Made by a program: the position numbers and the translations under genes. A stretch of 64,000 bases of DNA from Sediminibacterium salmoneum NBRC 103935 (GTDB taxonomy: Bacteria; Bacteroidota; Bacteroidia; Chitinophagales; Chitinophagaceae): positions 298,912 through 362,911 of the forward strand of contig NZ_KI866530.1 of the NCBI RefSeq assembly GCF_000511175.1. The letters run 5' to 3'. The notes beneath the pieces were generated by a model that saw only the letters and a list, made by a program, of their open reading frames with translations, made no database searches and was not told where the DNA came from. Of the stretch, positions 17,658-26,221 are shown one piece after another (the first letter of the stretch is position 1; the number at the start of each line of letters is the position of its first letter).

Positions 17658-18080
17658 ATGATTAATAAAATTCTTTGTGTTGACGACGACAGTATCTCGC
17701 TTACTATTTCAAAATTACTTTTGAAAAGGACAGGTTTTACCAATGATGTGGTAACTGCAGTTGACGGTAGCGATGCATTGGATTATTTTAAAGATTTATT
17801 TGCTACCAGTTCAGATCCTGTGGCAGACGCGCCCTCTCTGATTTTACTGGACATTAATATGCCGGTAATGAATGGTTGGGAATTTCTGGAAGCTTATATT
17901 CCTCTGTTTGCAGAAAAATTGACCCAGACTAAAGTAATTATCCTATCCTCTACAATTGATCCGGAAGACTTCTCCAGGGCAAAAAAATTCCCTGTTGTTG
18001 CTCAGTTTGTGAGTAAGCCATTAAGTGTTGAAAATCTTGCTGAGTTAAAAGAAAACGAATTCGTTCAGCAATTCTTTTAA
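17658..18080 (+). CDS. Second stand-alone receiver protein
   Basis: A 140-residue receiver-only protein. ILCVDDDSIS gives the acidic pocket, Asp65 in LILLDINMPVMNG is the phospho-acceptor, Ser is in IILSSTID, and Lys120 is in FVSKPLS. It has no output domain and no kinase nearby. It lies 68 bases after the last EPS glycosyltransferase on the same strand and ends convergent with dapA. With the receiver at 3254 it brackets the EPS locus, so a regulatory role there is plausible but unproven. Confidence 0.92.
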   Translation: MINKILCVDDDSISLTISKLLLKRTGFTNDVVTAVDGSDALDYFKDLFATSSDPVADAPSLILLDINMPVMNGWEFLEAYIPLFAEKLTQTKVIILSSTIDPEDFSRAKKFPVVAQFVSKPLSVENLAELKENEFVQQFF

Positions 18081-18103
18081 TCTGTCTCTTTTCGCTCCGG
18101 CTG

Positions 18104-18991
18104 CTAGCGGTTATTGGCCATCCATGCTTCTATAGCGCTGAATACAGGATGACTTAATGGTACATTAGGCAATCGTAATTGGTTGTTTATTAATCCCATT
18201 TTATACATAAATGCTTTAACACCTGCAGGATTGTTCTCTGCAAACATTAAATCATAAGTTGGAATTAATTTATCATTGATTGCTTTGGCTTCTTTAAAGT
18301 TATTTGTTAAGCAAGCTCTGACCATATCCCCGAATTCAAGCGGAAATGCATTGGCGGCAACACTGATTACGCCTTCCATTCCACAAGCCATCTGAGGCAA
18401 TGCCAGGGCGTCGTCTCCACTTAATACCAGAAATCCTTCAGGACGATCTCTCAGAATTTGCATGCACTGTGCCATGTCTCCGCTGGCTTCTTTAATTCCT
18501 ATGATATTGGGAACTTCATTGGCCAATCGAAGGGTTGTTCCGGCAGACATATTTCTACCCGTTCTGCCTGGCACATTATACAGAATAGTGGGTTTGGGAG
18601 AAGATTCAGCAACCATTTTGTAATGCTGAAAAATCCCTTCCTGTGATGGTTTGTTGTAATATGGTGCTGCACTTAATACGGCTGCAGCTTTTTCAAGAGG
18701 TAGCAATTTAAAGTCTTCCAGTAAATGCATGGTGTCATTCCCGCCGATTCCTACAACTACAGGTACCCTTCCAGCTATTTTTTCATAGGAATACTGCAGA
18801 ATCTCTGTTTTTTCTGAAGTACTTAGGACAGGTGTTTCTCCTGTTGTACCCAATAGAACCAGGTACTCCACACGATTGGAAATTAAAAATTCTATGACTT
18901 TACCCAATGCAGGGAAATCTATAGCATTCTCTTTAGTAAATGGGGTGATAACCGCAACACCTGTTCCTTTAAATTGATTTTGAACTTGCAT
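18104..18991 (-). CDS. dapA: 4-hydroxy-tetrahydrodipicolinate synthase
   Basis: A 295-residue TIM-barrel aldolase that condenses pyruvate with aspartate semialdehyde, the first committed step of the lysine/diaminopimelate pathway. The pyruvate-binding lysine is Lys167 in GIKEASGD, Tyr138 lies in YNVPGRTG, and the GTTGE motif is near 47-51. The length is normal for the family. It starts five bases after accA on the same strand, so the two form an operon that supplies peptidoglycan and fatty-acid precursors. Confidence 0.96.
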   Translation of the reverse strand: MQVQNQFKGTGVAVITPFTKENAIDFPALGKVIEFLISNRVEYLVLLGTTGETPVLSTSEKTEILQYSYEKIAGRVPVVVGIGGNDTMHLLEDFKLLPLEKAAAVLSAAPYYNKPSQEGIFQHYKMVAESSPKPTILYNVPGRTGRNMSAGTTLRLANEVPNIIGIKEASGDMAQCMQILRDRPEGFLVLSGDDALALPQMACGMEGVISVAANAFPLEFGDMVRACLTNNFKEAKAINDKLIPTYDLMFAENNPAGVKAFMYKMGLINNQLRLPNVPLSHPVFSAIEAWMANNR

Positions 18992-18996
18992 AAATC

Positions 18997-19977
18997 TTAA
19001 ATAGCAGATTCTTCCCAGAATCCCATTTTACAATACTTATTAATTCTATTATTGATTCTTTCAGCAGGATCAACGTTTTTAAATTCAGCTAATGCCTGTT
19101 TTATATTTTTCTTCAATATATCAGCTGCTTCCTGGTAGTCCCAGTGTGCACCACCCAATGGTTCCGGCACAATTTCATCTACCAGTCCAAATCCTTTCAT
19201 ATCTGATGCCGTTAGTTTTAATTGTTCAGCTGCTGTTTCTTTCTTATCCCAGCTTCTCCATAAAATAGAGCTGCAGCTTTCAGGAGAAATTACAGTATAC
19301 CAGGTATTCTCCATCATCAGGGTTTTATCACCCACACCAATTCCCAAGGCGCCGCCGCTGGCCCCTTCGCCAATTATTACAATAACAATGGGCACTTTCA
19401 GTCTCATCATCTCGTAAATATTGCGGGCAATGGCTTCGCCCTGTCCTCTTTCTTCAGCTTCCAAACCAGGGAAAGCACCGGGAGTATCAATCAGGGCAAT
19501 AACCGGCTTATTGAATTTTTCTGCAAGCTTCATTAACCGAAGTGCTTTTCTATATCCTTCCGGGTTGGCCATACCAAAGTTCCTCATCTGTCTCATTTTG
19601 GTATTCACACCTTTTTGCTGCCCCAGAATCATTACGGTTTCTCCGTCTAATTGTGCAAATCCGCCAACCATGGCTTTGTCGTCCTTTACATTCCTGTCTC
19701 CGTGCAATTCCACAAAATTAGTGCACATCTTATCAATATATTTCAGGGTATAAGGTCTGTCGGGATGACGGCTCAGTTGTACCCTTTGCCAGGGAGTTAA
19801 ATGTGCAGTTATTTCTTTTCTTTTTTCAAGAATAGAAGCTTCCAGTTGTTGAAGGGTTAGGGTATAGTCTATTTTAGGATTCTTCTCTGCTAATTTTTTT
19901 GTAGCATCAATTTGTTCATACAACTCTTTGATGGGGGTTTCAAAATCAAGAAATTGTCTATTGGGGTATTGAGGCAT
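18997..19977 (-). CDS. accA: Acetyl-CoA carboxylase carboxyltransferase subunit alpha
   Basis: About 326 residues. The crotonase-fold signatures [35 protein letters not shown] and [15 protein letters not shown] are clear. With AccD it transfers carboxyl from biotin to acetyl-CoA to make malonyl-CoA for fatty-acid synthesis. The frame is open to 20007, but the family N-terminus fits the ATG at 19977 ([16 protein letters not shown] follows). Upstream is the divergent tRNA-Asp promoter region; downstream is dapA. Confidence 0.96.
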   Translation of the reverse strand: MPQYPNRQFLDFETPIKELYEQIDATKKLAEKNPKIDYTLTLQQLEASILEKRKEITAHLTPWQRVQLSRHPDRPYTLKYIDKMCTNFVELHGDRNVKDDKAMVGGFAQLDGETVMILGQQKGVNTKMRQMRNFGMANPEGYRKALRLMKLAEKFNKPVIALIDTPGAFPGLEAEERGQGEAIARNIYEMMRLKVPIVIVIIGEGASGGALGIGVGDKTLMMENTWYTVISPESCSSILWRSWDKKETAAEQLKLTASDMKGFGLVDEIVPEPLGGAHWDYQEAADILKKNIKQALAEFKNVDPAERINNRINKYCKMGFWEESAI

Positions 19978-20029
19978 ATTATATGATTTGGCGGTAAAAA
20001 TAGGCATTGCTTTTTTTTTGAAAAGATTT

Positions 20030-20059
20030 GTTTGAAAAACTCTTTTCCCCTTATCTTTG
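20030..20059 (+). promoter_or_regulatory. Bacteroidota-type promoter for tRNA-Asp
   Basis: TATCTTTG at 20052-20059 matches the Bacteroidota -7 consensus TAnnTTTG exactly. TTTG elements at 20027-20030 and 20031-20034 are candidates for the -33 element. The predicted start, near 20066, is about 30 bases before the mature tRNA. This is a consensus match read by eye. Confidence 0.55.
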
Positions 20060-20095
20060 CAATCCCAAAAACGACATAACCTGTCGGAAAGGAAT

Positions 20096-20169
20096 GGATC
20101 GGTAGTTCAGTTGGTTAGAATGCCGCCCTGTCACGGCGGAGGTCGCGGGTTCGAGTCCCGTCCGGTCCG
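20096..20169 (+). tRNA. tRNA-Asp (GTC)
   Basis: A 74-base cloverleaf. The acceptor stem GGATCGG pairs with CCGGTCC (one T-G wobble), the anticodon stem CCGCC/GGCGG encloses CTGTCAC, with anticodon GTC at 20130-20132. The T arm has the usual GGTTCGAGTCC core, and the discriminator is G. The CCA end is not encoded. A terminator follows five bases later, so it is a single-gene unit. Confidence 0.97.
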
Positions 20170-20174
20170 CAAAA

Positions 20175-20197
20175 GCCACTCATTTGAGTGGCTTTTT
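20175..20197 (+). terminator. Intrinsic terminator after tRNA-Asp
   Basis: An 8-bp perfect stem (GCCACTCA/TGAGTGGC) with a two-base loop is followed by five T. It lies between the tRNA and the convergent T9SS-exported gene. On the other strand the stem is followed by four T, so it may serve both. Confidence 0.85.
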
Positions 20198-20202
20198 GCA
20201 TT

Positions 20203-22458
20203 TTAGTTACTCTTTATAAAACTCAGGGTTTGTTTCTGATTGCTGTTTCTTATTTCCAGGTAGTAGATGCCGGTTGGAAGAGAAGCCATATTCAACTGAA
20301 AAGTATTACTTGTGGTTACGGACTGTGAAACCCTCTTCCCGATGCTGTTATATACCGTTAAATGCTGTTGTTTCCCATTTTGTAATCCCTGAATGGTAAT
20401 AGTATGTTTTACAGGATTAGGAAATAGCTGAATACCAGTAACAGTTGTAGGATTAACTCCGGTTCGGCCAACCGGTTTCACAAAAACGGGTGTTTCAGAG
20501 GCATTTACGATGATATTTCCATTGTTCACTTTTAATTTAATCACAGCCATTTCACTGGCACCTGCTGTGGGGGTATAGATGTAGGCTGAATCGGCATTGC
20601 CCAGCTGTAAGGTATAAACTCCGGTTCTGCCTTTTTCATCAGGAATATATACCACATACATTTTGCCTGTATCGTTAAGTAAATATTCATCCACCGTGGG
20701 GTCTGCGTTAAGGGATTGATTAAATACATAATTTCCAAACAGCTTTTTTGTCTGGTTTACATAATCTGCAGCAGGCCTGTTATTCAATGCGTCACCCAAT
20801 AAACCGCTGGTTGCATATAGTTGGGGTGACCCTGAATTATCATCTTCCAGTTGGTAAAAAAACTGCTTTTCAATTCCATTTCTGGCATATAAAAGAGCAG
20901 TTCTGAGCAGCCAGTCTGCCTGTGTTTGTAATACAGTTTTATTCCCTACGGCAATGGCTTTATTAGGACTTCCGGGGTTGATATCATAACCTGTTTCTGT
21001 AACCCAAACAGGCATATTGTTTAGATAAATAGCTGAATTAAGCAGGAATGCTTTTGCTGTTGAATCAGCATTGGCGTTTGCCGATTTTAGTTCAGGTGCA
21101 ATACCACGCTGCGTTTTTGTGTCATTGGTGTAAAGATGATAATTGATGATGTCCCAGCAAATATTTACGGATCCGTCGGGATGAAAGCCTCTGAACTCTT
21201 TGCACCAGTCTATCATACCTCTGAAATAGTCTGTTGAAGCCAACGCAACGCCTGCCATTACAACTTGGATGGTGCTATCAGCATTTTTTACTCCAACATT
21301 TATTCCTAGTGTTTTTTTATGCCCGTCGTAGAAAGCAGATAAATTGGCCGCATACTCTCTTCCGGTCTGATAAGCTTTTCTTCCCTTCCACCACTTGTCT
21401 CTTTCATTTTCGCATTCTATGTATTCAATCAGTCCCAGTCCGATTTTTACGGTATTGATTTCATCACCTGTAAATCTGGAGGAATCGAATACCGACAATA
21501 AGCCCGGATTAATATTCTTGTTTTTACCATAACGTGCCACATACTGAAAACCCAGTTTAGCCTGTTCAATATAAGAGGCTGGATCACTAAGGTCTTTGCC
21601 ATAGAATACCGGATTGTTTTCATTGTCTTTCAAATTATCCGGATAGGATGCCAGCATCCAGTCTGGTAATGTTTTTAAGCAGGCTAATACAGGAATGCCC
21701 TCTTTTTTACAGGCTTCATAAATTGCATCGTAATTCCAGCTACCACTTCGGGTAGGACTATAGGTGTAACTGCCCTGCCTGTATTCGAGTTTCTGCCAAT
21801 CCATATAGTGTCTGAATCCTCCAAACTGCTTTACTGTATTTAATCTTTTTGGGTCAATGCCAAATGGGTCTGTTCTTGCGTCTGAAAAGTTCCACTCATA
21901 CCCATTAATTCCCAGTAATCCTGAAATCGGATTTTTCTTTTTGATGACCGGATTTACGGGTAATGGTGCATTGTAGGTTCCGTACAATTCCATTTCAGAA
22001 GGATAATCATTTTGCGATACCAGCATCAGATACATGATATTGGTAGCAGGTGTATCCAGCTGAATAATATCGGGTCTGTTTGGATAAGGGCCAACCCATC
22101 TGTCGTATTTACTGCCATCGAATGAAGCGATGGGTTTTCTTGTCCAGTTGCTGTCTATAATGTACAGCACAAAGGGCTGCGAACTCATTCCTACCCAATC
22201 GTAGAATCGAATGCTTTGAATTACCATCGATTCTCCCTTCAGTAAAGGGTAATAAGATTCGTGCAGTGGTATAATTTTATCGTACTGGGCATCTACAGGG
22301 GTATATAAATCACCGTCTGTTAATTGCTGTAGACCTTTTTCTGCATTGGTTAACTGATACCATCTATTTCCATCCAATGGTATTTTCTGACTCGACTGAG
22401 CAAATGAAAAATGCGTAAGCAGGAAACTAAATATTAAAACTGAAATTGGTTTGCTCAT
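20203..22458 (-). CDS. T9SS-exported glycoside-hydrolase-like protein
   Basis: About 751 residues from the ATG at 22458, chosen because it puts the signal peptide (KPISVLIFSFLLTHFSFAQ) at the N-terminus. Residues of about 25-170 form a beta-rich, discoidin-like region. The central part looks like a clan GH-A TIM barrel: IPVLACLKTLPDWMLASYP, the Asn-Glu pair in ECENERDKWW as candidate acid/base, and VWVTETGYD as candidate nucleophile. The last 80 residues are a type A T9SS sorting domain (LFPNPVKHTITIQG, LPTGIYYLEI). It is therefore probably a secreted or surface glycosidase; the substrate is unknown. Confidence 0.85.
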   Translation of the reverse strand: MSKPISVLIFSFLLTHFSFAQSSQKIPLDGNRWYQLTNAEKGLQQLTDGDLYTPVDAQYDKIIPLHESYYPLLKGESMVIQSIRFYDWVGMSSQPFVLYIIDSNWTRKPIASFDGSKYDRWVGPYPNRPDIIQLDTPATNIMYLMLVSQNDYPSEMELYGTYNAPLPVNPVIKKKNPISGLLGINGYEWNFSDARTDPFGIDPKRLNTVKQFGGFRHYMDWQKLEYRQGSYTYSPTRSGSWNYDAIYEACKKEGIPVLACLKTLPDWMLASYPDNLKDNENNPVFYGKDLSDPASYIEQAKLGFQYVARYGKNKNINPGLLSVFDSSRFTGDEINTVKIGLGLIEYIECENERDKWWKGRKAYQTGREYAANLSAFYDGHKKTLGINVGVKNADSTIQVVMAGVALASTDYFRGMIDWCKEFRGFHPDGSVNICWDIINYHLYTNDTKTQRGIAPELKSANANADSTAKAFLLNSAIYLNNMPVWVTETGYDINPGSPNKAIAVGNKTVLQTQADWLLRTALLYARNGIEKQFFYQLEDDNSGSPQLYATSGLLGDALNNRPAADYVNQTKKLFGNYVFNQSLNADPTVDEYLLNDTGKMYVVYIPDEKGRTGVYTLQLGNADSAYIYTPTAGASEMAVIKLKVNNGNIIVNASETPVFVKPVGRTGVNPTTVTGIQLFPNPVKHTITIQGLQNGKQQHLTVYNSIGKRVSQSVTTSNTFQLNMASLPTGIYYLEIRNSNQKQTLSFIKSN

Positions 22459-22561
22459 ATTGAAATAAATAAAAGAATGCACTTTGTTTATGCAAAATAA
22501 ACAGGTTTCTGTTTCTTAGAGTCATTTCACTGGTTGAATGTTGTACAGCAGGGGTATAAAA

Positions 22562-22593
22562 ACAAAAAACCGGTCAAAAAAGATTGACCGGTT
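22562..22593 (-). terminator. Intrinsic terminator after beta-barrel gene
   Basis: A 10-bp perfect inverted repeat (AACCGGTCAA/TTGACCGGTT, loop of six) is followed on the minus strand by a T-rich run. It is 22 bases past the stop of the gene ending at 22615. Confidence 0.85.
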
Positions 22594-22614
22594 AAAGAAT
22601 CCAATTTTTCTAAA

Positions 22615-23247
22615 CTAAAACAAAAATTTAAATCCAAATGAAAGTGGGGTAGTCAATGTTGGATTGCTTCCACCTAAAGCACTATTGTATGCGCTTTCTA
22701 CATTGGCTACATGAGCCAGAGAGAAATCGGTAATGGTTGTTTTATTACCTGTTTTTGGAGTCAAGGTAGTAAAGGACAGATTGGCAAGGTTGTAAGAAAA
22801 CTCAACACTGAAATGTTTACCCAGAATCATATCTAAGCCACCGGATGCTGCTAATCCTATCTGTGTTACTTTCAGTTCGCTTTGCTTTTCCTTACCGCTG
22901 ATGATGGGTGCAGCCAACTGACCAAAGAAATACATGCTGCCCGCAACATTCCAGTATTTTCTTACCAATGGCTGGAATACAAATAAACTGGTATTGGCAT
23001 TCGTAGTAGCACCGGTAACTGATTTTATATTAACTGTTCCAATACCAGCACCAATGGCTACGGATGGAGATACAAAAGTTCCTACAATTGGTAACACCGT
23101 TAAATTGGTACTCTTGTTGGTTCCGGTTTTTGTTTGTGTGTAGCCAAACTGAGAAGTGGCAAAACTAACTCCCTGTAATCCTTTCTTCTGAGCGTTAGCT
23201 CCAAGGCTAACAACAATAAGCAATAAAGCTGTCATTAATTTTTTCAT
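22615..23247 (-). CDS. Small outer-membrane beta-barrel protein
   Basis: About 210 residues from the ATG at 23247. A signal peptide (KKLMTALLLIVVSLGANAQ) is followed by alternating beta-strand segments and a terminal aromatic, GFKFLF, as in OmpA-like or opacity-type barrels of Bacteroidota. No enzyme motif is visible. It is monocistronic, with its own terminator. Function unknown; a porin-like or structural role is an inference. Confidence 0.82.
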   Translation of the reverse strand: MKKLMTALLLIVVSLGANAQKKGLQGVSFATSQFGYTQTKTGTNKSTNLTVLPIVGTFVSPSVAIGAGIGTVNIKSVTGATTNANTSLFVFQPLVRKYWNVAGSMYFFGQLAAPIISGKEKQSELKVTQIGLAASGGLDMILGKHFSVEFSYNLANLSFTTLTPKTGNKTTITDFSLAHVANVESAYNSALGGSNPTLTTPLSFGFKFLF

Positions 23248-23398
23248 AAACAATAATTTTATGCGAAGCTAAGTGGCTAATACTGAGCGAAATATGACCT
23301 GCATTACTCTCAATTATGATACTCATCATATTTTTATTTGAATGGGTAAGCAAGAGTGATAACTATGGTTATCTTCGTTTAAACACCAATTTTATACT

Positions 23399-25957
23399 AT
23401 GCTTTCGAATGTAGTGAATAGATACTTAGTCTTGGTCTTTTTTGCAGCCTGTGGCATGGGCGTTTCCAGTCTGAATGCACAATTGCCGGAACCGATGGGA
23501 AGTGCTGCCATTTTTCAGGAGTTGCAAAAATTGAAAGTAGCAGGTAGTGTATTATATATTGCTGCGCATCCGGACGATGAAAACAACAGTCTTTTGCCTT
23601 ATCTGGCAAAAGAAAAAAAGTACAGGACTGCCTATCTCAGTTTAACCAGAGGAGATGGGGGACAAAACCTGATTGGTTCTGAGCAGGGGATTGATCTGGG
23701 TCTTATCCGAACCCAGGAATTACTGGCAGCAAGAAAAATTGATGGTTCAGAACAATATTTTACCAGTGCCTATGAGTTTGGGTTCAGTAAAACCTCTAAT
23801 GAGACACTTTCTATATGGGATCAGCAAAAAGTGCTGGCTGATATGGTATGGGTAATCAGAAAGTTTCAGCCCGATATTATTATCAACCGTTTTCCTCCCG
23901 ATGCAAGAGCCGGACATGGTCATCATGCATCTTCTGCCATTTTATCCATACAAGCTTTTAAAGCTGCCGGAGATCCGAATCAATTTCCCGAACAGTTAAA
24001 AAAAGGAGTAAGTGTATGGCAGGCCAAACGTTTGTTGTGGAATACTTTCAATTTTGGAGGAGCCAATACAACCAGTGAAAATCAGTTAAAAATCAATGCA
24101 GGCGTTTATAATCCATTTCTGGGTCAGAGTTATGGTGAGGTAGGAGGAGAAGCCAGATCAATGCACAAAAGTCAGGGAGAGGGAAGGCCCAGAAGAAAAG
24201 GTCCTCTTTATGAATATTTTGTAACGATTGCGGGAGATTCTGCTAAAACTCAGTTAATGGATGGGGTAACAACAGATTGGAGCAGATTTGGACATTCAGG
24301 CAAAATAGTTGAACAGAAAATAGATGAATTGATTCATGATTTTCAATTTGTAAAACCTGAGAATGCAGTTGCAAAATTAGTTGAATTGTATCGGCAGGTT
24401 CAAATGATTCAGATGAATGCAACATGGAAGGATCAGAAATTATCGGATATAACGCGATTAATTGCAGCTAGCGCCGGATTGGTGGCCGAAGCAACTACTG
24501 AAATGGAATTCGCTGTTCCCGGAGAAAAACTGGGTATTCAATTCCAGATAAATAAAAGAACGGATGCAAATATTAATTTGATGCAGATACAATTGATGTC
24601 GAAGGGTAAAGCAGCTTTTGATTCGTCCATACAGCTGGCTTTACAAAATAATATCAATTTCAATTTAACCTATCAGTATACGGTTCCTACGAATCAGCCT
24701 CTTAGTCAGCCTTATTGGCTGGCATCTCCTATGAAAGACATGGGTACATTTAATGTAACCAATCAGGATTTGATTGGGCTTGCCAATTCCTTGCCAGACT
24801 TTGAAGTCATTTTTACCTTTAGTATTAACGGAGAAAAAATGAATCTTAGGTCACCGGTACAATATAAATATGTAGACCTTGTAAGAGGCGAATTGTACGA
24901 GCCTCTTACGGTGATTCCACCCGTTTTGGTTTCTCTGAACAAAAAAGTAATTTTTTCAGATTTAAAAACACCGGACAATAAGGCAATAGTACAACCCGAT
25001 ATTCTACTTCAGTTCAAGTCTAATTTTACTGCTGCTGCTGTTCCCGTAAAGCTGGGTTTAAAAGACGAGAAAAACTTACTTGTATCCAAAGACACCAGTT
25101 ATAATTTAATTGCGGGAAATATCTATCCCTATTCACTTTCGCTGTCTGAAGTACTTAAAAAGAAAAAAGGGAATACCATAACAGGAGAGGTTCAGCTAAA
25201 GCGCAACGAGCAATCTTTTTCTTTTGATCAGCAATTAAAGTCCATTCGATATGACCATATTCCTGCTATCAATTACTTATACAAAGATCAGATTCAATTG
25301 ATTGATGAGCCTGTTTTTTCAACGCCAAAAAAAGTAGGATATATAGTTGGAGCCGGCGATAAGGTGCCGGAAGCATTAATGCAACTGGGTCACACTGTTG
25401 ATATTTTACATGAGTCTGATATTGCTGCATCGAAGCTGGAACAATATGCAGCTGTTGTGGTTGGAATTCGTGCGTATAATATTCATGAGTGGCTTACCAA
25501 TAAGAACGATGTGCTAAATCAATACATAGAAAATGGCGGCCACTTAATTGTGCAATACCTCAAGAATAATTTAATAGGAAATAAGCGGGTAAAAGTTGGG
25601 CCTTACGATTTTTCTGTTTCAAATGTAAGGGTAACAGAAGAGAAAGCGTCTGTAGAATTGCTGAATGCAAAACACCCTTTTATGAATTTTCCCAACCGGA
25701 TTGGCGAGAAGGATTTTGATAACTGGATTCAGGAAAGAAGTACTTATCAGATGGAGCCGGTGAAAGCACCTTATGAAGCTTTCTTTCAAATGAAGGATAG
25801 CAACGATGCACCTACAAAGGGTAGTCTTGTGACGGCCAAATATGGGAAAGGGTATTTTACCTATGTTAGCCTGGTATTATTCCGGCAATTACCAGCCGGA
25901 GTGCCGGGTAGTTATAAATTATTGGCTAACTTAATTGCCGCTACTGATAATAAATAA
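23399..25957 (+). CDS. Large PIG-L/LmbE-family deacetylase with C-terminal GATase-like domain
   Basis: An 852-residue exported protein. A signal peptide (YLVLVFFAACGMGVSSLNA) is followed by a LmbE domain at about 45-290: AAHPDDENNSLLPYL supplies the zinc-binding His and Asp pair, TRGDGGQN is typical, and GHGHHASS gives the second zinc ligand. Such enzymes remove N-acetyl groups from sugars. The middle is beta-rich. The C-terminus (about 640-850) resembles a ThuA/class I GATase-like fold (KVGYIVGAGDKVPEAL, VVGIRAYN, IENGGHLIVQYL). It is followed by two small membrane genes and a sodium symporter. The natural substrate is unknown. Confidence 0.88.
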   Translation: MLSNVVNRYLVLVFFAACGMGVSSLNAQLPEPMGSAAIFQELQKLKVAGSVLYIAAHPDDENNSLLPYLAKEKKYRTAYLSLTRGDGGQNLIGSEQGIDLGLIRTQELLAARKIDGSEQYFTSAYEFGFSKTSNETLSIWDQQKVLADMVWVIRKFQPDIIINRFPPDARAGHGHHASSAILSIQAFKAAGDPNQFPEQLKKGVSVWQAKRLLWNTFNFGGANTTSENQLKINAGVYNPFLGQSYGEVGGEARSMHKSQGEGRPRRKGPLYEYFVTIAGDSAKTQLMDGVTTDWSRFGHSGKIVEQKIDELIHDFQFVKPENAVAKLVELYRQVQMIQMNATWKDQKLSDITRLIAASAGLVAEATTEMEFAVPGEKLGIQFQINKRTDANINLMQIQLMSKGKAAFDSSIQLALQNNINFNLTYQYTVPTNQPLSQPYWLASPMKDMGTFNVTNQDLIGLANSLPDFEVIFTFSINGEKMNLRSPVQYKYVDLVRGELYEPLTVIPPVLVSLNKKVIFSDLKTPDNKAIVQPDILLQFKSNFTAAAVPVKLGLKDEKNLLVSKDTSYNLIAGNIYPYSLSLSEVLKKKKGNTITGEVQLKRNEQSFSFDQQLKSIRYDHIPAINYLYKDQIQLIDEPVFSTPKKVGYIVGAGDKVPEALMQLGHTVDILHESDIAASKLEQYAAVVVGIRAYNIHEWLTNKNDVLNQYIENGGHLIVQYLKNNLIGNKRVKVGPYDFSVSNVRVTEEKASVELLNAKHPFMNFPNRIGEKDFDNWIQERSTYQMEPVKAPYEAFFQMKDSNDAPTKGSLVTAKYGKGYFTYVSLVLFRQLPAGVPGSYKLLANLIAATDNK

Positions 25958-25959
25958 CT

Positions 25960-26111
25960 ATGCAACCTAGAAAGAAAATAAGTTTTTTTTGCTTGTTATT
26001 ATTGGGGTAGTTGTTGGACTGTTTCTGAAAAATGTTAAAGCGGGACTGTTGATTGGACTGGCATTGGGATTATTGGGGGGAGGACTACTTAATTCAAGAT
26101 CAAGAAAATGA
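25960..26111 (+). pseudogene. Small glycine-rich membrane protein, frame interrupted at an 8-T run
   Basis: From the ATG at 25960 the frame MQPRKKISFF stops at 26008. With one more T in the run 25983-25990 it would continue as LLVIIGVVVGLFLKN, then AGLLIGLALGLLGGGLLNS to a TGA at 26109: a 50-residue protein with two hydrophobic segments and a glycine zipper. That TGA overlaps the next ATG as ATGA, and the ATG here is two bases after the PIG-L stop, so operon spacing supports the corrected frame. It may be a sequencing error, a real mutation or slippage. Confidence 0.65.
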
Positions 26112-26221
26112 AAGAGAAAATACCCTTGTTTAAATCCTGGCGCAGCTGGTATATTTTCATACTGGTTGTATTGCTGTGTCAGATTGTTTTATTTGAATGG
26201 ATGACAAACTTATTTAAATGA
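26108..26221 (+). CDS. 37-residue single-TM protein coupled to symporter
   Basis: A 37-codon frame starting MKEKIPLFKSWRSWY and continuing with one membrane segment (IFILVVLLCQIVLFEW). It overlaps the upstream small frame and the downstream symporter, each by ATGA, which argues strongly that it is translated. I do not recognise a family. Inference: an accessory subunit of the sodium:solute symporter. Confidence 0.75.
   Translation: MKEKIPLFKSWRSWYIFILVVLLCQIVLFEWMTNLFK

Noticed and set aside
19978-20007. Ten-residue N-terminal extension of accA
   Set aside because: The internal ATG at 19977 gives the usual AccA N-terminus and length.
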